Both the position numbers and the translations under genes were made by a program. The notes beneath the pieces were generated by a model. That model made no database searches. It saw only the letters and a list, made by a program, of their open reading frames with translations, and was not told where the DNA came from. Shown piece after piece: positions 23,801-35,800 of a stretch of 64,000 nucleotides of DNA; position 1 is the first letter of the stretch, and each line of letters begins with the position of its first letter. This DNA is from Ramazzottius varieornatus (Eukaryota > Tardigrada > Eutardigrada > Parachela > Ramazzottiidae), in the NCBI GenBank assembly GCA_001949185.1, contig BDGG01000003.1, positions 2,481,404-2,545,403 of the forward strand, read 5' to 3'.

Positions 23801-26800
23801 GTCATCAAGAACAGCAATCACAAAATCAAAGCACTAGACACTGTTGTAAGCAAGCACTCGAACAATCAAGCCATTCTGGCTTCCGTGAACGAAGACGGTA
23901 CGCTCAAGTTCTCCGCTTTGAACAGCGAGATGGTGGGCGGTTGGTCCATGGTAGGTCTCTCCTCTGCTGGATGTAAAGTGGCCTTACAAGGAACTCCCTC
24001 GAAGCTCCGAGAAGCGGCAGCTAGTAAGGCGGATAACCCAGACTTCCCAGTAGACTTCTTCGAAGAGTGCACGGTGCTGAGCAATGTCGAGTACGGTGGG
24101 GATCTTATCGATGTGTACCCAAAGTCTAAACTGAAGACGAGACTGGACCAGAATGCCCAGTATGTCATTAGCGAAAGAACGGCGGGCTTTACGGTTGAAG
24201 TCCAGAACAACGACCATACACACGTCATTTGTGGGGTACGGATCGGGGTGGGAGCTGAAGGTGTTGACAAGATACCGACTTTTGTCAGGGTTAGTCTAGA
24301 TTTTTTGTTTTGGGTAAAAAACTAAAAGGGTCAAATAGCCCCGTTATCCGACATAGGAAATTTTATCAGTGTGATTACTTTCAACGAAATGGATACCCTC
24401 CCTGATCTATGTTTGGCATGGATGCTACATCACCAAGATTGGTCGGTCTTTTCAGATTTTGGGAAGGACAAGGAGTCTGGCGACCCCGCGAGCGCGGTAC
24501 TTCGATTTTCCGCTGACGGAGGAAGAATCGTTGACAGTTAACGGAAAGATCAGCGTCTACTTCGCTCCAAGTGAGAACGGCGCAGTGACGTATTTGGATT
24601 CGCTGACTCTGTACGGTAAGAGTCGAGCATCATTGGGTCTGGATGAGAATACCGACGCAGATCCACATTCGGATACTCGCCTTGGTACGAGTAGCTTGGC
24701 TGATATGCTACTGGGAAGAACGCTGAAAGCCATGGAGATGGCTGTCTCGATTTGGTCACTGGATAGTGCACATCTGAAGAGCCGCATCATGGAACACATC
24801 ATCGGTAAGAGCAGCGTGGTTCTAAAACCTTAAAGAACATGAGGTCGAGGGTTTTTGTTGTTGCAGAAATTATCAGCAGCGCGCAGACGATCCTCCCGTT
24901 AACGACCCATAACGCGAACTTCCTCCTGTACGCCTTGCAAGACTTCCAGACAAGCCAGTTCCACTGTTCGAAAGACGCAGCAGTTGTCCGACATGCAGTC
25001 AAGCTTCTGCTGGCTTTGCTGACAAAAGTTCAGCCGGAAGACTGCGACCGTGACACCATCGACTCTTACAGGTATTCGCCCTTACAATTCAACAGTCATG
25101 TCAGGCACCTGCATACACCGGGCTATGTTTCTGCCAGTATGCGCGGGTCTGCAGGTGTTCACAATTTGTTCTTATACAGAGCTGAAAATGCATCCCTTCC
25201 GGTGGTCACAAGACGTCAGTTACAATTGATTATTGATATAAGACCACGTGACCGCCGGAAGGAATGCATTTGCAACATTGTAGCGTCTTCTGAGTGACTT
25301 TTGTGCTGACATCGGTTTTCTTGCAGGTTTGTCCAGATCATCTCGATGTTGCGTCCCATCGCTGCTCGGCGTCCAGCCAGCCTCTACCAGCACTTGATGG
25401 ACTGCGTGGACGAGCAACAACTGGAAGTCAAAGGTGGACGTGCGACGGTTCTTCGAAAGACGCTACGGGCAACGGGAGAGCAAGGACGGACTGCACAGAC
25501 TAAAGCCACGGTTCTGCTGGAGAGTTTGTGCAATGTCTTTTGGGGCATCCACGCTGCACAACCGCACAAGCCGGCAGTGGCTAATGTTGTACAGCTACAA
25601 GACCTGCTTCCGGTGGAAGCCACGGTGCACTCATTGGTGGACATCATCCACGCCATTATGTCAACCGACACGGACATGATTCCCTTGGGTAACTAAGACG
25701 TGAAACTGGTATTCAGTTTACAAAGCACTGAGCTGCAGTCGAAAGAACCAACATGGAAATGATCAACAACAAAATGATTGATGAGAAGACAGTAAAACAG
25801 GAAAAACCCACTATAAATTAGATTAGGAGAAAACAGTGGGAAATTAACGGAGAATCTCTTTGATATGCCGGCTGTTTATTTATAGGTGTGAAGCTGCACA
25901 GTATGTTCATCGGATCCAAAGATCAGGTGGTGGCTTCTGCAGCCAAAGATGCCATCCTGAAGACACTGAAGCCGAAAGACAGTCGGCGGTACAGTACCCA
26001 TCAGACTCCCGTCTCAACTGCAACCCAGAAAGTTCTTCCGACCAAACCAGAGAAGCCAGCTGACGACGCCCAGTTGGACCTGATCAGTTCCGCCAGTCAC
26101 GGTAGACCGGAACTGGAAGGTCAGGGTGAAGAATCAGACATGGAGCAGGAAGACTCGAACGAACACCATGCCGACCACCAGGAACAACTGGCCAACCAGA
26201 ACATGGAAGAAATGCTCGGTGAACTGCAGATGGTCTGGCAGATGGTCGAACCTCACTTGGGTGGCGCACAGCTGAACCAGTTTATCGAGAACCCTGCGAA
26301 TCTCCAGCAGGTAATTTTCCGAAACCGATTTTCAAACAGTTAAAGTAAACCGGAGATAAATCTAAACAATGAGAACTCGGCGGACAAACTTTGCAAGATC
26401 GCTTTTCCAAGTGGCGCACGCTTTCGGCCAACAAGACTGAAGTGTGCACCACTTCGGAAAACAATCTTGTCGAGTTCTTAATAAACCGAAGCTGCGCCTT
26501 AGACGGTTGGCTGTATGGAATAGCTTTTCCAAGTTTTGTTTGGCTTTCCAGATTCTGGATATTCCACCAGATGCCGATGACGAAGCCATGCTGGACTTGG
26601 CCATGGCTTTGAACATGCAACCTGAGTCTGACAACGGCGCGCAGAACGAGAACGTCAGCGTTGGTGTAGCCAGCAGTATCCAACCGCAAGTTGGCGAAGA
26701 GTCCACCGGTGAGAGTAGCAGCGAAGCCGAGAATGACGGCGAGGGAGAGGGTGAAGATGAAGGACCTAGCGAAGACGAGGATATGGAGGAGGAAGCTGGC

Positions 26801-29800
26801 AGTAACCATGTCGCAGATCGACGCCATTCACTCAATGAACAGGCAGTCAGAGTGCCATTGTCTGATGAAGGCAGCAATGGATCGTCACTGGCTGGCGACA
26901 CTTCACTTCCGCCTGGGTCTGCGATGGAACATCGTAACGCTAATACCTCCATCAGCTCGGCCTCGCAGACAGACTTGACGGTGTCGGCACAGCAAGCTGA
27001 TGGGACACTGAGCAAGTTGCGACACGCCGTCATCGAGCAACTCCAGACCATGGTAATGCTGAACAGAATACAGAGAACCGATATTGGAAAGTGTCAAAAG
27101 GAAGCTTCCCAGTGATTGAACACTTAATATCTTTGTAATTTACAGTATTAGTCTTTGGTTGGTCTACTGTTTGTCCGGTTTTCGCACATTTTCACACACC
27201 TACATACACACAGCTGTTAGTTTGTTATGAGCTAGTGGGTACATGTATATGGTGGGCTTCGTTAACATTGCGGCTGATGGAATTTATTCTACAGGTTCCC
27301 TCGCTGAATGAGGGAGTCTCCGCGATCCCGGCAATGCAGATCCTCTTCAACCTCTGCACAGATCTCGATCCAGCCAAGTACGAGGAAGATCGCGCTCTTC
27401 TCGACAAAGTCATCCACACGGTGATCGGCGCACTTGACATGGACCGCGAAGACAAGCAGAGTCTCGCTCAACGTCGGCCCGAAAACGAAGTCATCATTCT
27501 CTACCTTCGATTCCTGTCCGTCCTCATATCCAAGTCCGCCTCACGCTACCGGAAGTACCGACCACAGCAGCCCATCTCGACCTCCTTCACCAACTACTGC
27601 GCGGCTGTGCTGAACCACACCAAGGTTCTTGACTTCTGTCACTACTTGCTGAAGCTTCTACTAGAGAGAAGTCATAGCAAGGAGGTCAAGAAGGAAGGTG
27701 GGAGAGAGGAAGGAGAGAAAGTGAAACTGCTGAAGCCAAGCTCGATGACGTCTCCACCGGACATGGCGCCATTCTTCCTTAAGCCGTTCGTCAAGTCATG
27801 CGGACATGACTTGTTCCAAGACTACGCAACACTTCTGACGGAAATGGCTCTTCGTTTACCGTATCAAATGAAAAAAGTAAGTAGCCTCAAAATGAAAATT
27901 CTGAATGAATCAGTCAATTTGAATTTATGTATGTAGGTTGGTGATGGTGAGCATATCGTTCCCCCACCGAACTTCGAATCAACATGGACCAACACACTCT
28001 GCGAGTACATGACTTTCGGTCCAAGTTACATCGACCGTCGTCCACCGCGAAAACTTTTAATGGCGCTTTGTGGGTCCAAAGACAAGTACCGGCAAGTTCG
28101 CGATCTTCACGCTCTGGAGTGTCACATCAAAGAAGTGCGTAAGCTGAGCAGGGCCTCGCACGACAAAGCTGTAGCCATCTCTTTTTCGGACCTGGACTAC
28201 GATCAGCTGACGGTGTTGGTGGAAAACCTGAAAGCCTGCCTCGAGATCGCCGTTCAGCGGACCATCAACTGGCAACGACATTGTCAGAAAGAACGAAGCA
28301 CGCTCATCTTCCTGATGCGTCTGGCTACTGCGCTAGATGAACCGGTGGCTGCGACTGTGCTGCACCTTCTCCTGGCGCTGTTTGGGTTGAAGGACAAGAC
28401 TGCGACGGCGGTTAGTCAAAGTTCGGCTCCGGAAGATGGACCGGTGGTCAAAGCGGTCGTCACGGTCCTCAACCAGACACTGGGTAAGACCACTAGGAGA
28501 TTAATAACATGTCGTATTATACAACTACAGAACTGTTACCCTACGTCATGTCATACGCATCACTTTTGCTCATTAAGTTAGTCATGACGGCTTAAATCAT
28601 ATACACTGGGTCGTGTGTGATCATGTCATGTCATGTGACATTATATGACATAAAGGAATATGTTTTGCAGAGCCATCGCTTCTCCGGAAGTTCGTGCGGT
28701 GTTTCCTCCTTCAAGCCAACACGACCGCAGTGCGTCTCTTGGCTCACCACTTCCTCTTCGCCTACTACCGTAACTGCGACCCAAAGTTCCAAGATGCCCT
28801 GATTCGCATCATGTGGAAGCTCTTCGAAGAACTGCCGCAGTATGGATACAAGGCGAGAGAGTTCGTGGACCTTCTGGCATACGAAACAGTCAAGAACCCG
28901 TACCTGGGCGAGAGCGACTGGCGCGCCATCATCATCGCCGTCATCGACAAGCTGAAAGACCAGAACGCTGTCATGAACCATCACCCGAATGCCCGCATCT
29001 ACCAACAGCTGGCCGACATCACCGGGCTGGATGGTTTCTTCCTGGAAAGCGACCCCTGCTTGGTGTGTAACTGCCCTGATGTCCCCACAGCAGTCATGAA
29101 GCTGAGTGCCATCAAGGTCGACGCGAAATATACGAGTAACTCACAGCTGTATAAACTATCCGGTACGTTCAAACCTTCCACCGGTCGTCCAGAAGGATTC
29201 TCATTTTGGGTGGTGTTTTTTTCCATCAGGAACGTTCATAATCGATCGGATCAACCTGAAGATTACTGAACTGAAACGATCTAAGATGGTCAAGTGCATC
29301 ACGGTGTACTACAGTAACGTGGCTGTAGATAATATCGTCGAGCTAAAGAACAACATGGCGGCGTGGAAGAAAGCCAAGAGTGTCTGGTTGACCCTGGGAC
29401 AGGCCGAAGTCAAGATTGACTTCCTGTTGCCTATCCAGGCTACCAACTTGATGATCGAATACTCAGAGTTCTACGATAACCCGCAGTTGACGCAGGAAAC
29501 TTTGCAGTGCCCTCGCTGCTCCACTATGGTCAGTAGGAAATAAATTTGGGAATTGAAAATGTTGAAATTTGGGACATCGGCAGATGGTTTGAACGTGACC
29601 GTTTTCTCAAGTGGCGCACTCTATCAGCCAGCGTCTATAAGAACGGGCGCCACGTGATTTCGATCATGTTCGAAACCTTTACCGATGTCCTGTCTTATTT
29701 CGAAAGGAAAATGGAAAGTGTTCTGACTATTCTTACCAATTTTCCAGGTGCCAGCGCAGCCCGGAATTTGCGGCAACTGTGGTGAGAACGTTTTCCAGTG

Positions 29801-32800
29801 TTTGAAGTGCCGCTCGATCAACTATGAACACCGTGAACCGTGGATGTGCCACTCGTGTGGCTTCTGCAAGTATGGCAAGTTCGACTATACTGTCCAGTGT
29901 CGGCCGTCTTCGTCCGGTAACTTCGACCCGGTGGTCAACGAGGAACAACGGCGAAGGACAATCGCTACGGTAGATGGACTGTTGACGAAGTGTGACACGC
30001 AGTACCGCACGCTGCAGCTGCATCGGAACACCATCGAGACGATGGTGTCAGCTCTGCAGAAGAACGACAAAAGCTTCCAGGTACCGTTACCATTTCTGTA
30101 CTGCAAATACTGTCATTCGCTGCAAAGCCAGTGAGCTCAAAAGAACTGGTGTTACTGATTCAAATAGTCCCCTTACAGGAGCAAAATGTTGGTCAGTTGC
30201 ATAAACCTGCATACAGCTTTGTGTTGGTTAACGGTAGCGTACATGTATGCAGGAGAATGCAAGGTTAGGATAGTTTGTTTACCAAGCTCTTGGATGTTCT
30301 CTTTGGGTGTATCTAATGGTCGACGGGATCAACTTGTGTAACAGGCCAGAACGGGCAGTAGAGAGAAATACAGGATCCTTTCCTTAAAGTATCATGGTTT
30401 TGTAGGTTCTGGCAAAGGGTGAAGTTCCAACTGCAGCCGTCGGTAACGCCACCATCGCCGTGTCCATGCCAGCCAGCGCTGTCAACAACGCTGCCAATGT
30501 CAACCCAGCCATCCAAGCCATCGCATACCGCTACAGCGTCGAATGCAAGAATGTCGTCCAGTCCATGGTCCAGCACGTTCAGAAGATTACCACCTGCCGC
30601 AAGCTTCTCCGCAGCTATGACGAGTCCCAGCACCACGGTACGACACCTTCGTCCCCCCAAGACTCTCCACACGACAAACTCGACAAATCCTTCCAGCCTG
30701 CGCAGTCAACGAAGAGACCGAGTTGCACCGCGCGGAACTGTTATGGATGTGCTTCGGCCGCTAGTCAGCTCTGTGTGAGAATACTTCGAGTGGTGGCGAA
30801 AGTTAAGCATCAGCATTACTTCAATGGATATAGCGGATTGGTGAATGAACTGATCGAGAACCACCTTCATCGGGGAACCTCGGAGCAAAGAAACGAAGTC
30901 AAGAAGTTGATAATCAGTCTCATGCAGGTAAAAAGTATCAACAAGTAAAAATTTGACTAAATTTCAGATTATCTCGGTGGTCGGCAACGAAACGTACAAT
31001 GTCGAAAAGTGCTTCCCTGCCCGTGCTTAAATTTGATTGACAGTTGTGGTCACACTACTGTAGTGACAGTAAGCTTGCGCATTCACACTAAATCTAATTA
31101 ATCAATCGAATGTGACCACGGGCACAAAAGCACCTTCGACGTTGTGTAAGAATGTGATCTCCAGTGGCGCACACTGGCAGCCAAAATGATGAAATCTTGC
31201 GCCACTGAAATAACGATTCTTTTACGTTTCGTTTGCCGACCTCCCATTTGTGGTGTCTTTTAGACATTTATTCGATGATTTTTCTAGGGTTCGCAGTCAT
31301 CGGTGGTAGAATTCGTGACGTTGCTTCAACAGCGCATCGCCTCCATCCAGACTTTCTGTACACTGAACCCGTCTATTGCCACGTCGGTGGGTAATGAGAT
31401 AGCTTTGCTGGAGATGGATGGGGGCGAAGAGAACGATCGGCACTGGGAGATCAAGCTGCGCTGTGTAGTGAGGTTGTTCTTGAATGCGGTACACAGTGAT
31501 GTCCCGGGCATACTGGAATGCATCGCACTTCCTTGTCTGCGAATCATCGTGCATTCGCTGAAAGGCAACGCCAAGGGACAACGCATCGAGTCCATGAGTA
31601 GCTTACAAGTACCCGAACGTGTTAGCTTTCCACGCGTAATGCGATGGCTCAAAGGTACGAGTGCTTTTCCAGAAAAATCTGAATGGAAGCTCGGTGAACA
31701 AATTTGACCAGATCGCTTTGTCAGTGACGCACATTTCAGTCTTATTGGCTGAAAGCGTGCGCCACTTGGAAAAACGATCGTTATCAATGCCCCGAATTCG
31801 AGAAATGAAGTATAGAAACTGTTTCTGACCAACAGGTGATGCCAGAAACTCCTTCCAAGCATGGGCAAGCCACTGTCCGAAAAAACTCGCTCCGTCCAAG
31901 AACGCCAAAGAAATCCACCAAAACTACCTTCTGCAGAAGTATGCTCTTCGCTGGCGTCAGAAGGTTCATCGCAAGACCCATCCTCCCATCAACCCAAACA
32001 CCGATGTGTCACTCAACGAAGAGGGCTGGCTAAAGCGTCTGATCTTCTACCCAGGTTCACAGCAAGTGCGATCACTAGCAGTAGAGCTTCTTGAAGTCCT
32101 CCTGAGTTCGCCCTCGCGTCGATACTATGTCGATCAGTTCATGGGGGCTCTGTTGGGCGATGGTCAAGCCTTGAGCGCGGCTGGCGAGTACGCTTCCGAG
32201 TTCGTCGAAGTCGTCAAGAAGGAGACCGAAGGAGAGGAAAGTAGTTTCGTGTTCGTGGCTTGTCCGCATATCCTGATGAAGGTGTCGGAGCTGATCAAGA
32301 GCGAGATCGAACAGGTAAGGCATCGAGCAGGAAAGATACTGTAGTGCTACTAAATTATCGCGCACGCAACCACGTGAACAGTAAATGATGCCCGGGTGAG
32401 AGTCAGCGAGGCTAAACCGATAACATCTGATCACGCTGGGCAGCGATTACTCATCACGTGGTTCAGTGCGCGATAATTTGGTAGCACTACAATATATTCT
32501 AGTTGGTTATAGTGTACCTGAACATTTCACAATGTGTTTGCTCACAGTTGGCGGTTCTCGAGATGGGTGAAAATACCGAGAATAGCGTTGCCAGCAACGC
32601 GCAAGGGTACGCACTAAAGTACCTGACGAGCATTCTGGGGAACCTCCTGACAAGAACCGATGTGAGGGCCAAGTACCGAGGAAGCTTGATTGGGCCGATC
32701 TTCAACGGTTACTTGTCCTTGAGGAAGCTGGTCATGTGTCGAACTAAGCAAGTGAACGAAGCTGAAGAGAAGTTGCTGGAAATTATGGAAAGTCTGACTT

Positions 32801-35800
32801 CAGGTAAAAACGGCGGGAAGTGGCACAACGGAAAGCCTTTTTTTGTACACTCCTGCATACCACCATAGCATTGTAAACGCTATGTGCAGTGTCTGTAGGT
32901 TGGTAAAATTCACCTTGTAATATTATGCGAGCCGTCCATTGAATGCATAGCGCTATCATGATGTTACATCGAATGACCGAAACAAGACCCATCTGGAATT
33001 ATTTAAGCGTTTGTTCGCAGGAACGGAAGAAGAGACCAAGTCCTTCATGGCCATCTGCATCGAGGCGCTGAGTAAGAGCAGCGATCACAATGGACGTCTC
33101 ACAGACTGGCGAACCCCGCAGTTCATCTACGAGCGACTGTGTACCATCATCTTCCCCCAAGAGAAAGAAAAGACTGAGTTCAGCTTAGTTGTCGAGAAAG
33201 ACCCACAGCAGGAAGACTATATCCAAGGACGTATGCAAGGTAACCCGTATGCCTTGTCGGCCTTCGTCCCTCGCCTCGACGGACCCGGCACGGGTGCACC
33301 GACGACCGGAGCTGGTGGAGAACGCGACGTCATCATGCGGGACATCAAGAACAAGGTAAGCATCCGCCAAAAGTGAGCTTCCGTTTTACAGTCCTTCTAC
33401 ATGATGGTCATCGTTTTACAGATTTGTCGAGATTCCGAGTTGATCGGTTTGCTGCACGACGAGACAGCGATGGAGTTGCTGGTGGCGGGGAAGATCATCT
33501 CGTTGGACTTGCCTGTAAAGAGTGTCTACAAGAAGATCTGGCTGCGCGACAACGCGGAAGGTTCTCCGATGCGCGTCATGTACCGTCTGCGAGGTCTGAT
33601 GGGCGACGCTACCGAAGAGTTCATCGGCACCTTGGAGTCTCGCGACAAGAACAATGCCATCCCGGAAGAAGTCTACAAGTTGGCGAACGTCCTTTTGCAA
33701 AGCAATGGTTTCCCGGTATGACAAAGAAACTGATCCTAAATTTTTGTTGAATACTTTTGCTGATTTATTTCTCGTAGGTTATCATCGGTCATTTGCGAGA
33801 GCTTTGCACCGCCTCGCTACCTGAGCAAGCAGCCCCGTTGATCGACGTCATTCTTCGCCTGCTGTCGTTCGCCATCCAGCTGAAGAGCAACCGGCAAGCT
33901 TTGATCGTCCATGCTGGAGAATGGCAGACTTTCTCGACCTTCATCACCTTACTGAAGATGACGGTCAAGCAACGTCCGACTCTCGCCCACCAACTTCTGA
34001 CCATCATGGAAGCTGCCTTCAAGGAAGCTACCACCATCTTGTCAACGAAGTCCTATGAAGATTTTGTCCTAAACTGCGGCACTCAGCAGGTACTGTCTCC
34101 ACCTCACGACGTCGTACAATGCATGAAGATTTCTGCAAGAGCCTGCATACTCCCATATAGTAATTAGAATATGTTACGAAGTACCCAGGTACATGCAATA
34201 TAAATATTTCATGTACCTGCATACAGGAAGCAGTGCGTGTGTTATGAGGCTCAGTTATGCAGTGTTCCCGGACATTTCTAAAAGTCTTAAGGCTGTTCAG
34301 CTGATGGTTTTGTGTTTGTTTCTGGATAGGATGTGGCGGATCTGCTGGAATGTTTGAATAGTTTCGAAGCCGAATCGAAGACTGCCGAACAGCTTCTCCA
34401 CATCATCCCCTTCCTGTGCTTCGGGAACGAAGGCAAGCTGCAGGTCATCGTGGAATACTTCCAGCACTGTCTGGACTTCGAGCAGTTCGACAGCAGCGCT
34501 GAAGAAGGGTCTGTCTGCCATGACACCAAGATGCTGGAATGGCTGTGTCGTCTGGTCGAGCAGCTTGGGCAGGACGAAGTAGCGGCCACGTTCAAGGACG
34601 CCTGGCTGCAGCACCTCGATCCTCCCTTGACAAAGAAGATCATTGCGTATTTCATGTCGTACGCAGTGGTCATTACCACGGCCAGCCCGGAATCACCGGA
34701 GTTCAAACGAGCTGTCAACCGGAACTCGATGAAGTAAGCCGCTGCTCTGGCGACATACAACAATAAAAAACAACATAAAAAGGGAGATGCGCAAACAAAA
34801 CGTGCAAGATTTTAATACTAAGTGCACCTTTTCAGCCAATAACAATACAACGTGCGCCACTTGAGATAACGATCTTATATATTTTGTTTGCCGAGTTCCC
34901 AGAAAGTACAAGAATAGTAAAATAAAATACCGTAAGTCGATTTATCCCGTCTGTTTCTTCCTAGGTTCGTACTGCGTTTGCTGACGGGTTTAGCTCGTGG
35001 ACACGAAGCCACGCAAGTTCTCCTCAGCCAAGAATGTGTTCCGAGCATCCATCGACTAGAGCACGTCAGTACTCCGCTGTCGGTTCTGGCCGAGAACCTT
35101 ATGGAAGTCATGAAGGAAAACGGCGCGGTGAAGGAGCGCATCGAACAGATCCGAGAGCAGACCAAAGCTGAGAAGAAACGACTGGCCATGGCCATGCGAG
35201 CCAAGCAGCTTGGTGCCATGGGTATGACCAGTAACGAGAAGGGCGAGATCCTCATCACGAAAGCCGCCATCTCTGGCATGGAAGAACTGGCTGACGACAA
35301 GGGACTTCGGTGCTGCATCTGCCGAGAAGGCTACCGCTTTAAACCCGATAAACTTCTCGGTAATAACACCATTGAACAGTAACGTAAATATACCTTTGGA
35401 ATGAATGTGGGCTAATGGATTGAACCAGATCGGTTTTTTTCCACCTGGCGCACACTTTCAGCCAATAACAACGTAACCGTGCGCGACTAGAGATAGCAGT
35501 CTGGTTCAGTTTACCACGTCGCGTTTTGGAATATTGATAATCTCGATTTTCTTACAGGTTTATACACGTTCACCTACAAGCAAACTGTCGATCCTCTGGA
35601 ACACAAAAACCCGAAAACTCCGGGTTTCATTACGGTAACGCACTTCACTTCCGTCCATAACGAATGCCACAACGGAGCCATCAAGTCCAACCGCGATGAA
35701 TGGGAGAAGGCCGCACTTCACAATGCCAACACCAGATGCAACGGCATCCTTCCGCTATGGGGACCTCTAGTTCCTGAATCCGCTTATGTCCAAGCACTGG

